A stretch of DNA of 64,000 bases, taken from NCBI RefSeq assembly GCF_001557875.1, contig NZ_LNRF01000002.1, positions 124,001 to 188,000 of the forward strand. Direction: 5' to 3'. Both the position numbers and the translations under genes were made by a program. Under the pieces are notes generated by a model. It saw only the letters and a program-made list of their open reading frames with translations. It searched no databases and had not been told where the DNA came from. Source of the stretch: Vibrio splendidus. GTDB lineage: Bacteria; Pseudomonadota; Gammaproteobacteria; Enterobacterales; Vibrionaceae. This document shows positions 45,977-55,021 of the stretch, piece after piece. The number at the start of each line of letters is the position of its first letter. Position 1 is the stretch's first letter.

Positions 45977-46579
45977 TTAGCAGACCACTTCGAATGTAAA
46001 CGACTCTTGTTTGGCTATTGCGTGCTTAACGGGTATACCAAGGCGCTGGCAAGTCATCAGAACTTTCAGTTTTCTGTCGGCAGGAGCGTGCTCAGAGAGG
46101 ATCACCGAGCTTAGGCATTCTCTATTAAGGTAGAGCTTATTGCCCGCCATCTCCTCATCAGGTAACACCCAGCGATATTCCTTTTCATAACTCCAATTCG
46201 AATGCTTGAGCTTGAATATCTCGGAACCTAACCCTAATGCCTGCAATCCACTCAATGATTCTAAGTGGGACATGCTTAGCTCATCTTCATATTGGACCTC
46301 AAAACAGTTGAGGTTGGCCTCGCCGCTATAGCTGTTGAGATCATACTCGATGCACATGCCTTTAAAGTTGTCGCCATACTGAGACCATAGTATTGGGTGG
46401 TCGCTAGATTGAGAAAAACACATAACCTTGAAATTGTTCTGGAGCTCATTCTTGAATATATGGTTAGATTCAAAAGGGTTATTGAAAGTTTTAGCGTAAT
46501 CGAACCACAACGAACACTCGGCAATCGACTGTATGTTTCTATCATGGAGAGATCTGAACTTATAAAGTTTAGGCAACAT
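45977..46579 (-). CDS. DUF2971 family protein
   Basis: 200 aa. Starts MLPKLYKFRSLHDRNIQSIAE, followed by LWFDYAKTFNNPFES, then VMCFSQSSDHPILWSQYGDNFKGMCIEYDL and YEKEYRWVLPDEE, the typical DUF2971 motif order. Function is unknown; relatives are often found in accessory regions. The ATG at 46579 is supported by AGGTG six bases upstream; a GTG three codons earlier is an alternative. Convergent with the HDOD-like gene. Confidence 0.8.
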   Translation of the reverse strand: MLPKLYKFRSLHDRNIQSIAECSLWFDYAKTFNNPFESNHIFKNELQNNFKVMCFSQSSDHPILWSQYGDNFKGMCIEYDLNSYSGEANLNCFEVQYEDELSMSHLESLSGLQALGLGSEIFKLKHSNWSYEKEYRWVLPDEEMAGNKLYLNRECLSSVILSEHAPADRKLKVLMTCQRLGIPVKHAIAKQESFTFEVVC

Positions 46580-47583
46580 ATCAAACACCTAGTTTACAAA
46601 ATTGCCTGATGTTAACACTTTAATTTGCTTTTATTTCCTGAATGCATTGCATTTGATTGCTTAATCACCAAATTTATTCATATAACTGCTTGATAGATCA
46701 AAATTTAAACACGAAATAACAGCCTGATTAAGTGGTTTATCTTGTGGTTGAGCGATAGCGAGCTAGTGTTCGCTTGTTGAAAATAAGATACAACGTAACT
46801 TCGAGTTTATCTGGGTGAGGTTGGTAAAACAGGGACTGCTGTGTTTAATAAGCTTCGTGTCAATATTTTAAAGCTATCGGATATATGTTCTAGATCGATT
46901 CCAGCGACATCCCATAAACTAAGCGTGACGTAAAGTACCCATGTGAAACGCGTACGCATGTTAATTGTTTTAGATGCTAGTCCGAACATTGGCGTCAGCA
47001 GAAGAGCCACATGAAAAGTTAGTGACGGTTGTAGGTAAAATAATTCAATTTGATTGGCTACTGATAAAGGTGTCGTTTTGGTGTTATCAAAAAAGATGGT
47101 CGCCTGTGTGAAATCTGAAAAGAAAACAACAGAAATTGGCCACAAGATTTACACACAACACAGCAATAATGACTACAAACATGAGTATGAATCAGTAAAC
47201 GAGAAGAGAAAACTTTTCCGTTGACCAAGTTTGTGTGCATGGAGTTCGAATTACGAACGGTACAGATGTTGGGTACATATATAGCTATTTGTTTTTTTGA
47301 TCTTAAAGAGCGCTGCTGAACGCTTAAGTAGACCAATACAGGTTAGATTAGGCGGACATTTTAAAGTGGCTCAAACCGGACATTACTAAATTACTCCAAT
47401 AATAACACTGCGTATTATGTATATTATGTTAAATTGAATTTAGCGTTTATAAGGCAGGTACCACTCTATGGATGCCCTGCCTCTTGTTTATCTATCAAAT
47501 TGACGTTCTATTTAACAGTAAGGCTATTTACCATAAAATACCTAATAAACATATTTCCTAATCTTCGATTAAGAATACGTTTA
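46580..47583. other. About 1 kb without an intact gene
   Basis: Apart from the broken minus-strand membrane gene (46807-47182) I see nothing coding. The right part holds two short GGACATT-containing segments (47352-47382) and AT-rich sequence that should include the terminator region of the kinase operon; no clean hairpin with a U tract is evident. Confidence 0.5.
46807..47182 (-). pseudogene. Frameshifted small membrane protein gene
   Basis: Two overlapping minus-strand frames read as one protein if a single base is removed from the A6 (T6 on the coding strand) run at 47089-47094. The first frame starts at the ATG 47182 with a membrane helix (MFVVIIAVLCVNLVANFCC) and stops at the run. The second continues with NTKTTPLSVANQIELFYL, hydrophobic LTFHVALLLTPMFGLA and FTWVLYVTLSLWDVAG to the stop at 46807. 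About 125 residues in all with one or two further helices. I do not recognise it; no good RBS. Could be a pseudogene, a sequencing error or slippage. Confidence 0.4.
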
Positions 47584-49308
47584 TTAGATTTCAAGCATTA
47601 ATCTGTCAATTGCTTCAGTGATCTCTTTAGTCCTTACTGGTTTAGTTACGAAGTCATTCATACCAACATCTAAGCACGAACATTTGTCTTCTACTGATGT
47701 GTGTGCTGTTAGCGCGACGATTGGCGTGTTGATGTTCGCGTCTCTCATGTATTTGGTTGTGGTCAACCCATCCATTACCGGCATCGATACATCCATTAAG
47801 ATAATGTCTATCGAGTCATTGGCTCTTTCAACAAAGCCAATCGCTTCTTCACCGTTGCTTGCGATGAAAACTTCGTGGCCTTGCCGCGTTAGGATTAATT
47901 TAATCACCATTTGATTCGTTGGATTATCTTCAACGACCAAAACTGAATAACGAGTTCTTAGTTCTCTTGAGCGTTCATTCTCTTCATTGTGAGTTATGTT
48001 GTTCATGACTCTGGTAAGCACTGGTAACTGTACTTCGAATTTAGAGCCTTTTCCGAGCTCACTCTCTACAGATATTCGCCCACGCATCAGTTCTACAAGT
48101 CGTTTAGTTATGGCCAAGCCTAAACCTGTACCACCAAATCTGCGTGTAATCGTGCTATCAGCTTGTACGAATGGACTGAACAAAGACGAAATTTGTTGTG
48201 AGCTGATACCAATCCCTGTGTCTTCTACCGTTATATAGAATGAGCTTTGCTGGTATTTGATAGAAACATGGACATGCCCACGCTCTGTGAACTTAATCGC
48301 GTTACCAATCAGATTAAATAGGATTTGTGCTAAGCGGCTTGGGTCAATGTAATGGAGCTCACCTTCAGGAATATTGCTGGTTATAGTTAATGCCAACCCT
48401 TTATCGTCTGCTGTTTTCTTTTGCTCAGATAATACAAAAGTTACAGTGTCTCTTACATTGCTCCATTGAGGTGCCAACGAGAAACATCCAGATTCAATCT
48501 TAGAAAAATCCAATACGTCACTGATAATCGCCAAGAGAAGCTCAGATGATGCGCTCATATTTAGCAGTATAGACTGTTGTTCTTCGTTCAGTGATGTGGA
48601 TTTTAGAGTGTCAATCAAGCCTATAATGGCGTTTAACGGAGTTCTTAGCTCATGACTCATCATAGCTAAGAATTCCGACTTTGCCTTGTTGGCTCTTTCT
48701 GCGTCTTTTCTTGCTGTGACAAGCTCTGCTGTACGCTCTCGAACTGTAGCTTCAAGCTTTTCTTTGCTTTCAATATCAAAGACAGCACGCTCTATCAGTG
48801 GGCGGAAGCGGTTTAGCGTGGCTTTGGTTTCAATACTAAAGTGCTTGGTATTGGAGTGGATAAAGATGATGACAGATTGTGTTAATCCGCTATCTATACC
48901 GGTAATTAGAACGGAGTTGATTTGGTCGAGAACAATGGGATGTAGCGAGTTGAATTCCCCCAGAGATTTAGGCTCAAAAAGGATGGCGCATTCACCATTG
49001 ATGACTCGCGATAGCTTACCACAATCAGTCCATGTCATTTGTTCAAAGACTTTGTTATTGGTTAGCAGGGTTTTGAAACTACCTTTGTTCCCTACTCTTG
49101 ATACCACGATAAAGTCATCAAACTTAATGTATTTTTTTAGCACAAATTCTAGGCTAGAGAATATCTCGGAGATGTTACTTGCTTTACTGATCGCAGAGAT
49201 AGTAGACAGGATTACCCTATTCTCATCAGCCAGTTTTCGTTCCCGAGCTTTGAGCTTTTGGAGTTCAATACGAGCTTCTTGTAGTGCTTCTCTACCTTCA
49301 GAACTCAT
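47584..49308 (-). CDS. Soluble hybrid histidine kinase paired with a FIST sensor (NahK/VpsV-like)
   Basis: 574 aa, no membrane segment. N-terminal coiled coil (about 5-35), a GAF-like sensory region (about 40-175), a linking coiled coil, HisKA with the phospho-accepting His219 in MSHELRTPLNAIIG, HATPase_c with N336 (LIGNAIKFTE), DTGIGIS and GGTGLGLAITKRL, and a C-terminal receiver with Asp506 (IILMDVSMPVMDG) and Lys556. No DNA-binding output domain, so phosphate probably goes on to a phosphotransfer protein elsewhere. Its ATG overlaps the FIST gene stop by one base. In V. cholerae and Pseudomonas such kinases (VpsV, NahK) are regulated by a FIST/NosP partner. Confidence 0.9.
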   Translation of the reverse strand: MSSEGREALQEARIELQKLKARERKLADENRVILSTISAISKASNISEIFSSLEFVLKKYIKFDDFIVVSRVGNKGSFKTLLTNNKVFEQMTWTDCGKLSRVINGECAILFEPKSLGEFNSLHPIVLDQINSVLITGIDSGLTQSVIIFIHSNTKHFSIETKATLNRFRPLIERAVFDIESKEKLEATVRERTAELVTARKDAERANKAKSEFLAMMSHELRTPLNAIIGLIDTLKSTSLNEEQQSILLNMSASSELLLAIISDVLDFSKIESGCFSLAPQWSNVRDTVTFVLSEQKKTADDKGLALTITSNIPEGELHYIDPSRLAQILFNLIGNAIKFTERGHVHVSIKYQQSSFYITVEDTGIGISSQQISSLFSPFVQADSTITRRFGGTGLGLAITKRLVELMRGRISVESELGKGSKFEVQLPVLTRVMNNITHNEENERSRELRTRYSVLVVEDNPTNQMVIKLILTRQGHEVFIASNGEEAIGFVERANDSIDIILMDVSMPVMDGLTTTKYMRDANINTPIVALTAHTSVEDKCSCLDVGMNDFVTKPVRTKEITEAIDRLMLEI

Positions 49309-50492
49309 TATTTTTTTAACCTATAGAATGTTGCAGATGACACCATTAAATTACCGTGTGCATTCTCACCACCAGAAAGTCTTCCTTGCTCTCCAAAGGT
49401 AAATGGACATATGTATGGTAGACCATTAAGCGCTTGATTTATTTGTTCACATACTTCATCCATATCTTGTTTTAGGCTCAACATAGGCCCTGCACAAAAG
49501 ATATTAATAGCGCCCAATTTCTCTTCGAGGTCCATATCATTGTAATAAGAGGAATGAATGATGTTGGCAGCTCTACTTATAAGTTGTTGTTTAGACCCCT
49601 GCATCAAATAGATGGTGTCTCCTTCACTTATATCAGTGAACAACTCGATCCCGTTACATTCGGTCTCTCTAATTGAATGAGATAATTTGAAATATGGATA
49701 GTCATACGACGAGCCAACTTTTCTGCCTAGTGGATAGACAGAAGATTTCGCGAATATGTAACCATCATCACTGCCACCTAAGTGGAAATTCGTCCACTCA
49801 TTATAAACGGTGGCGGCGGGCCTGTGGTCTATCTCTAATAGGATTCTGTTTCTTACTTTGGTGACGGTACCGGAATAGCGCGTGGGTGTATGCCCTGCAC
49901 TGAAAGACGAATAGATAGACTGAGAGGCAAATATAACAGTCAAAGATACACCGTTTATAGAGAGTGACTCTTCGGTAAAAATACTCCAGTTTCCAGACAC
50001 CTGATTGTCCGCAGCACTGCCACCAATAATTGGCACTTCGGTACCGAATTTTTTGTCGATGGCCGCCATTACCTTCTCTTCGTTACCTGGAGTAGAATGC
50101 AGCAAGATAAGGTCAGGGATTTCACCCGCTCTGTTGGCGTTCTTAAGCGCTTTATCGATGGCGCTAAAAGTACTGTGGTCTATGGAATCGCCGAAGTGCT
50201 CGATACCAGTACCGTAGGCATTGATCCCCGAGTCATAAATGATAAGCACGCCAATTACCGGACCGGAATGAAACCCAGTCTCGGTCATAATGCCGTGACA
50301 AGTGGTGCAGCCATGTATGGGAGTATTAGGGAGAGCATCTACGAAATATCTCTGCACTGCGAGTGTCGAGTACTCTTCTGTGCAGTAACAAATAAGACAG
50401 GCAATATCGTCTGGGTTCTCTACCCCACAAAGCAGCTCATCGACTGCGATTTTATCGTCTAGGGAATAAGAGACTTTTGATAGAAATTTCAT
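49308..50492 (-). CDS. FIST-domain sensor protein (NosP-like)
   Basis: 394 aa cytosolic protein with FIST N (about 25-215: CLICYCTEEYSTLAVQRYF, PIHGCTTCHGIM, GGSAADNQVSG) and FIST C (about 230-390: IFCAGPMLSLKQDMDEV, YICPFTFGEQGRLSG). NosP-type FIST proteins bind haem and nitric oxide and inhibit a co-encoded histidine kinase, changing biofilm signalling. Here the kinase gene follows with a one-base overlap, and the V. cholerae order (ccoN, small protein, FIST, kinase) is the same from memory. Haem ligands cannot be assigned by eye. Confidence 0.85.
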   Translation of the reverse strand: MKFLSKVSYSLDDKIAVDELLCGVENPDDIACLICYCTEEYSTLAVQRYFVDALPNTPIHGCTTCHGIMTETGFHSGPVIGVLIIYDSGINAYGTGIEHFGDSIDHSTFSAIDKALKNANRAGEIPDLILLHSTPGNEEKVMAAIDKKFGTEVPIIGGSAADNQVSGNWSIFTEESLSINGVSLTVIFASQSIYSSFSAGHTPTRYSGTVTKVRNRILLEIDHRPAATVYNEWTNFHLGGSDDGYIFAKSSVYPLGRKVGSSYDYPYFKLSHSIRETECNGIELFTDISEGDTIYLMQGSKQQLISRAANIIHSSYYNDMDLEEKLGAINIFCAGPMLSLKQDMDEVCEQINQALNGLPYICPFTFGEQGRLSGGENAHGNLMVSSATFYRLKK

Positions 50493-50607
50493 AGATACCA
50501 GGAAACTTTATTAATACCCTCTTTATAACACTTTAATGCATGGTGTTTCACTGATTTGGTACATGATTCTATCAAAAGAACCGAGGCGTAACTCAGTTTT
50601 ACCTCTG

Positions 50608-50973
50608 TTACTCTTTAGATAGGTTTACAGAAAACGTCCTGATCTGTTGTGGAAATGTAACCGTTATTGAGGATGTCTTATCATTAGTTTGTAACAGCCA
50701 ATTCGATGGCTCTTTTTCTTCTAGAATTCCGTTCTCATTATAGCTAATGATAAATTTGCCAGTTTTAGATGTTTCGATCGAATACCCTGAGCTATCGCCC
50801 GAAATCAAAACATTATGATTATCAATACCAAATTCACAAGGTTTTAAAACGATACAGTTCACTGTTTCGTGATTATCGTATGTTACTGTTCTCCAAGTAA
50901 ATGCAGCTATTAAAATAACCAACATGACGATAATTTGAACAAGCCTGCCTTTTGTTAGCTTTTGTGCTGCCAT
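50608..50973 (-). CDS. Small single-helix membrane protein of unknown function
   Basis: 121 aa. N-terminal membrane helix (VQIIVMLVILIAAFTW, about 12-27) after a basic start, so the remaining ~90 residues are probably periplasmic. They are beta-rich and contain two nearby cysteines (NCIVLKPCEF). The gene is divergent from ccoN and upstream of the FIST gene on the same strand, 115 bp apart. The conserved place beside the cbb3 operon suggests a respiration or redox link, but nothing in the sequence proves it. Confidence 0.65.
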   Translation of the reverse strand: MAAQKLTKGRLVQIIVMLVILIAAFTWRTVTYDNHETVNCIVLKPCEFGIDNHNVLISGDSSGYSIETSKTGKFIISYNENGILEEKEPSNWLLQTNDKTSSITVTFPQQIRTFSVNLSKE

Positions 50974-51231
50974 TATAATCTTTACTCCTTGTTACAAAGT
51001 TCAAAGTTTTTAAATAAAAATACAATTCCTGACCAAGCGTAAGGTTACTACTCTGTCATTGATTTGTTAATTCAAGTATAGTGTCACGTTGAAAATGCCA
51101 CTTTTTTTTAAAATCAGCAAGTGGAAATAAAGCCCTGAATAGGTTGGATTTCTCTTTCTAATTTGGGTGGCATTACGACGTGAGTCGTGTTGGAAGTAAA
51201 GTGTAGTAAATAAGAAATTGGAAGCATGCAA

Positions 51232-52659
51232 ATGAGCCAAGAAAAGCAGCTTGAACAAAACTACAACTATACGGTCGTCCGTCAATTTACCCTGGTTACA
51301 ATTTTGTGGGGTATTGTCGGTATGGGCGTTGGTGTTTTGATTGCCGCTCAATTAGTTTGGCCACAGCTAAACTTTGATACGCCGTGGCTGACGTACAGTC
51401 GTTTACGTCCCCTGCATACTAATGCGGTTATTTTTGCGTTCGGTACAAGTGCGCTGTTTGCAACATCATATTATGTTGTACAACGTACCTGTCAGACGCG
51501 TCTCTTTGGTGGCCCTCTCGTAGCCTTTACCTTTTGGGGTTGGCAAGCGATTATCCTGTCCGCTGCAATTACTTTACCGTTAGGTTTAACCTCTGGTAAA
51601 GAATACGCAGAACTTGAATGGCCAATCGATATTGCTATTACTCTTGTGTGGGTAGCTTATGCGGTCGTGTTCTTCGGAACCATGATTAAGCGTAAGACAT
51701 CGCACATTTATGTAGCTAACTGGTTCTTCGGAGCCTTCATCATCACGGTTGCCGTGTTGCACATCGTTAACAGCCTAGCTGTTCCTGTATCTGCGTTTAA
51801 ATCGTACTCGATTTATTCCGGTGCGATTGATGCAATGGTGCAATGGTGGTACGGACACAATGCGGTAGGCTTCCTATTGACAGCTGGTTTCCTAGGTATG
51901 ATGTATTACTTCGTTCCTAAACAAGCTGGTCGCCCTGTTTACTCTTACCGTTTGTCGATTGTTCACTTCTGGGCTCTTGTGTCTCTGTATATCTGGGCTG
52001 GTCCTCACCACCTACACTACACAGCACTTCCAGACTGGACTCAGTCTCTAGGTATGGTTATGTCTTTGGTTCTATTTGCTCCATCTTGGGGTGGCATGAT
52101 CAACGGTATTATGACTCTATCTGGTGCGTGGCATAAGCTACGTTACGACCCAATCCTACGTTTCCTAATCGTTTCCCTATCATTCTACGGCATGTCGACT
52201 TTCGAAGGCCCAATGATGGCAATCAAAACGGTTAACGCACTATCTCACTACACGGACTGGACTATCGGTCACGTTCACTCTGGTGCGTTAGGTTGGGTTG
52301 CTATGGTTTCTATCGGTTCGGTTTACCACTTAGTTCCTAAACTATTTGGTCAAGAGCGTATGTACTCTGTATCTCTAATCAATGTTCACTTCTGGTTGGC
52401 AACGATTGGTACGGTTTTCTACATTGTTGCAATGTGGATTTCTGGTGTGATGCAAGGTCTGATGTGGCGTGCAGTTAACTCTGACGGTACATTAACTTAC
52501 AGCTTCGTTGAATCTGTAGAAGCGTCTTACCCGTTCTACTTTGTACGTTTCTTAGGTGGTTTCATCTTCCTATCTGGTATGTTCTTAATGGCATACAACA
52601 CGTACAAAACTGTTTCTGCACCTAAAGATAGCCTTAAAGCTATCCCTCAACCGGTTTAA
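51232..52659 (+). CDS. ccoN: CcoN, cbb3-type cytochrome c oxidase subunit I
   Basis: Catalytic subunit of the high-affinity cbb3 oxidase in the inner membrane, with haem b and the b3/CuB centre. 475 aa, about 12 hydrophobic helices. Haem and copper histidines lie in [29 protein letters not shown] and [11 protein letters not shown], with later [10 protein letters not shown] and [10 protein letters not shown]. The ATG at 51232 is seven bases after GGAAG; an in-frame ATG at 51226 is too close to it. First gene of ccoNOQP. Expected to be Fnr-controlled; no clean Fnr box was found. Confidence 0.96.
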   Translation: MSQEKQLEQNYNYTVVRQFTLVTILWGIVGMGVGVLIAAQLVWPQLNFDTPWLTYSRLRPLHTNAVIFAFGTSALFATSYYVVQRTCQTRLFGGPLVAFTFWGWQAIILSAAITLPLGLTSGKEYAELEWPIDIAITLVWVAYAVVFFGTMIKRKTSHIYVANWFFGAFIITVAVLHIVNSLAVPVSAFKSYSIYSGAIDAMVQWWYGHNAVGFLLTAGFLGMMYYFVPKQAGRPVYSYRLSIVHFWALVSLYIWAGPHHLHYTALPDWTQSLGMVMSLVLFAPSWGGMINGIMTLSGAWHKLRYDPILRFLIVSLSFYGMSTFEGPMMAIKTVNALSHYTDWTIGHVHSGALGWVAMVSIGSVYHLVPKLFGQERMYSVSLINVHFWLATIGTVFYIVAMWISGVMQGLMWRAVNSDGTLTYSFVESVEASYPFYFVRFLGGFIFLSGMFLMAYNTYKTVSAPKDSLKAIPQPV

Positions 52660-52670
52660 GGAGATTTAGA

Positions 52671-53291
52671 ATGAGCTCAAATTCAAATAATCGCCATGAG
52701 TTGGTAGAGAAGAACGTTGGCCTACTCGCGATCTTGATCGTTATTGCTATCAGTTTTGGTGCTTTAGTAGAAATTACCCCGCTTATTTTCCAAAAGCAGA
52801 CAACTGAACCTGTAGAAAATCTACGCGTTTATTCTGCTCTGGAAATGGAAGGTCGTGATATCTATATCCGCGAAGGTTGTAACGTATGTCACAGCCAAAT
52901 GATTCGTCCTTTCCGCTCTGAAACTGAACGTTATGGTCACTACTCTGTAGCTGGCGAAAGTGTTTGGGAACACCCATTCCTATGGGGTTCTAAGCGTACT
53001 GGTCCTGATCTAGCGCGTGTTGGTGATCGTTACTCTGATGAGTGGCACCGTGTTCACCTTATCGACCCTCGTGAACTTGTTCCTGAATCAAACATGCCTG
53101 GTTTCCCATGGCTTGCTGAGAATGTACTTGATGGCAAATTGACTCAACAGAAGCTTGAACTCTTCCGTAATCAATTTGGTGTTCCTTACACAGACGAACA
53201 AATTGCTAACGCTAAACAAGATGTTGAAGGAAAAACAGAGATGGATGCAATCATCGCTTACCTTCAATCGCTTGGCCACGCAATGAAATAA
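52671..53291 (+). CDS. ccoO: CcoO, cbb3 oxidase mono-haem cytochrome c subunit
   Basis: Membrane-anchored c-type cytochrome passing electrons from CcoP to CcoN. 206 aa: N-terminal helix ([20 protein letters not shown], about 17-36) and the haem motif CNVCHS (about 67), with distal Met candidates such as SNMPGFPWL. 11 bp after ccoN with a strong RBS (AAGGAGA). Confidence 0.96.
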   Translation: MSSNSNNRHELVEKNVGLLAILIVIAISFGALVEITPLIFQKQTTEPVENLRVYSALEMEGRDIYIREGCNVCHSQMIRPFRSETERYGHYSVAGESVWEHPFLWGSKRTGPDLARVGDRYSDEWHRVHLIDPRELVPESNMPGFPWLAENVLDGKLTQQKLELFRNQFGVPYTDEQIANAKQDVEGKTEMDAIIAYLQSLGHAMK

Positions 53292-53300
53292 GGAATAATT

Positions 53301-53477
53301 ATGGACATTATTACATTTCAAAGTGTTTGGACAGTGACTGTTTTTGCTTGCTTCATCGGCATCGTTTGGTGGGCATATGGTAAGAACCGTAAATCACGTT
53401 TCGACGAAGATGCAAACCTAGTATTTGCAGACGACGAGCCAGCAACAAGTTCTAAAAATCAAGGAGTGACAAAGTAA
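53301..53477 (+). CDS. ccoQ: CcoQ, cbb3 oxidase small subunit
   Basis: 58 aa, one membrane helix (VWTVTVFACFIGIVWWAYG) and a polar tail. It lies between ccoO (9 bp) and ccoP, whose ATG shares the last A of the ccoQ stop. CcoQ stabilises the oxidase. Small size and position make the call safe. Confidence 0.92.
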   Translation: MDIITFQSVWTVTVFACFIGIVWWAYGKNRKSRFDEDANLVFADDEPATSSKNQGVTK

Positions 53478-54451
53478 TGAGTACATTCTGGAGTATCTGG
53501 GTTAGTGCGATTACGATTGGTACCCTAATTGGTTGTGCGGTCTTGCTTCGTTGGTGTTTTAAAGACAGAACAGGCGTAGAAGAAGGTCATGATATGGGCC
53601 ATGAATACGATGGTATTCGTGAGCTTAATAACCCACTACCAAAATGGTGGACATACCTTTTCATCAGTACAATTGTTTTTGCAGCGGTTTACCTTGCTCT
53701 ATACCCTGGCCTAGGCAACTTTAAAGGTCTATTAGGTTGGACAAGTTCGGACCAAACCGTACGTAGCGTTGAAGAGTCCCGCTCTGCAATCGCTGCTGCG
53801 CAAGCAAACAAACAGTTAGATGCATACGCAAAAGAGCTTGATGATGCAGACACCTATTTCGGTGAAGCATTCAGAAAACTCGCTCACGATGAAAATGGTC
53901 TACGTTCAGTCCCTGATATCGCATCAGATGCTGACGCAATCAAAGTGGGTCAACGTCTATTCTTGCAAAACTGTTCTCAGTGCCACGGCTCTGATGCACG
54001 TGGTCAGAAAGGTTTCCCTAACCTAACTGATGATGCATGGCTATATGGCGGTGAGCCTGAGGCTATCGTAACGACAGTTATGCACGGTCGTGTTGGTCAA
54101 ATGCCAGGCTGGAAGGACGCTCTTGGTGAAGAAGGCGTAAAAGAAGTAGTTAGCTACACTCTTAGCCTTTCTGGTCGTAGCGTAAACGCACGTGAAGCAG
54201 AAGCGGGTAAAGCTCGATTCGTAGTATGTGCTGCGTGTCACGGTACTGACGGTAAGGGTAACCCCGCTGTTGGCGCTCCTGACCTAACTGACCGCGATTG
54301 GTTGTTTGGCGATTCTCGCGCGGATGTAACAGAAACTGTTATGTACGGACGTTCTGGTGTAATGCCTGCTTGGAAAGACATTCTAGGCGAAGACAAAGTG
54401 CAGTTAGTTTCATCTTACGTTTGGAGCTTAAGCAACTCAGATAATAAGTAA
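53477..54451 (+). CDS. ccoP: CcoP, cbb3 oxidase di-haem cytochrome c subunit
   Basis: Electron entry subunit of the cbb3 oxidase. 324 aa: two N-terminal helices (about 6-24 and 57-77) and two cytochrome c domains in the periplasm with motifs CSQCHG (about 164) and CAACHG (about 252), each followed by a Met ligand region (VGQMPGWKD and GVMPAWKD). Overlaps ccoQ by one base. A hairpin with a T-rich tail follows. Confidence 0.96.
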   Translation: MSTFWSIWVSAITIGTLIGCAVLLRWCFKDRTGVEEGHDMGHEYDGIRELNNPLPKWWTYLFISTIVFAAVYLALYPGLGNFKGLLGWTSSDQTVRSVEESRSAIAAAQANKQLDAYAKELDDADTYFGEAFRKLAHDENGLRSVPDIASDADAIKVGQRLFLQNCSQCHGSDARGQKGFPNLTDDAWLYGGEPEAIVTTVMHGRVGQMPGWKDALGEEGVKEVVSYTLSLSGRSVNAREAEAGKARFVVCAACHGTDGKGNPAVGAPDLTDRDWLFGDSRADVTETVMYGRSGVMPAWKDILGEDKVQLVSSYVWSLSNSDNK

Positions 54452-54461
54452 CATTTCAATA

Positions 54462-54500
54462 ACAGCCTCTTTCTAAGAGGCTGTCTTTCCTTTATTTTAT
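54462..54500 (+). terminator. Terminator or attenuating hairpin after ccoP
   Basis: ACAGCCTCTT / AAGAGGCTGT stem followed by a T-rich stretch; it separates ccoNOQP from the assembly genes and may let the oxidase subunits be made in excess. Confidence 0.75.
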
Positions 54501-54536
54501 AACTCCTTCTTTTTATTCTTTTTTGAGATATTTTTT

Positions 54537-55016
54537 ATGGTAAAGCCTTGGTATAAACAGTTTTGGCCGTGGTTCTTAATCGCGTTGCCAGCGACAGTAG
54601 TTATTTGGACCATCATGACGGTTATTGTGTTTACACAAAACTCTGTAGACCTAGTGACTGAGGATTACTATAAAAAAGGAAAAGGCATTAATGTCGATAT
54701 TTCAAAAGTAAATATTGCAAAAGAATTAGGCTTGTCAGCTTTGATTAACGAGAAAGGTAACTCGGTTATCATTACTCTAGACAAAGGTAAGCTTGATCAT
54801 TTCCCTGCTATCAGCGCTATGTTCGTTCACAGAACGCTGCCTGATCGTGATTTTACTCAGCTGCTTACCGCAGATGCGAAAGGCAACTACACATTGACGC
54901 TAGATCACGAAATGCAAGGTCCATGGTTTATTGAGTTAACGCCACATGATTCTGAATGGTTGGTGCAAGGCCGCATGAACTTCCCTATTGAAACCCCTAC
55001 TCAACTAACGAACTAA
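54537..55016 (+). CDS. FixH (CcoH) oxidase assembly protein
   Basis: 159 aa, one N-terminal membrane helix (FWPWFLIALPATVVIWTIMTV) and a periplasmic domain with the FixH signature NSVDLVTEDYYKKGKGIN. Needed for cbb3 assembly, probably with CcoI in copper delivery. Lies 5 bp before ccoI. Confidence 0.9.
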   Translation: MVKPWYKQFWPWFLIALPATVVIWTIMTVIVFTQNSVDLVTEDYYKKGKGINVDISKVNIAKELGLSALINEKGNSVIITLDKGKLDHFPAISAMFVHRTLPDRDFTQLLTADAKGNYTLTLDHEMQGPWFIELTPHDSEWLVQGRMNFPIETPTQLTN

Positions 55017-55021
55017 AGCTT

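Noticed and set aside
47345..47385. GGACATT-containing repeats as insertion-sequence ends
   Set aside because: No transposase fragment, terminal inverted repeat of useful length or target duplication can be seen.
48686..49402. 238-codon plus-strand open frame over the histidine kinase gene
   Set aside because: Antisense shadow of the kinase; composition is Ser/Leu-rich with no recognisable motifs, while the minus-strand frame has all kinase motifs.
51059..51075. TTGAT...TTCAA arrangement upstream of ccoN as an Fnr box
   Set aside because: The half-sites are seven bases apart instead of four and the second half is imperfect, so it is not a credible Fnr site even though Fnr control is expected.
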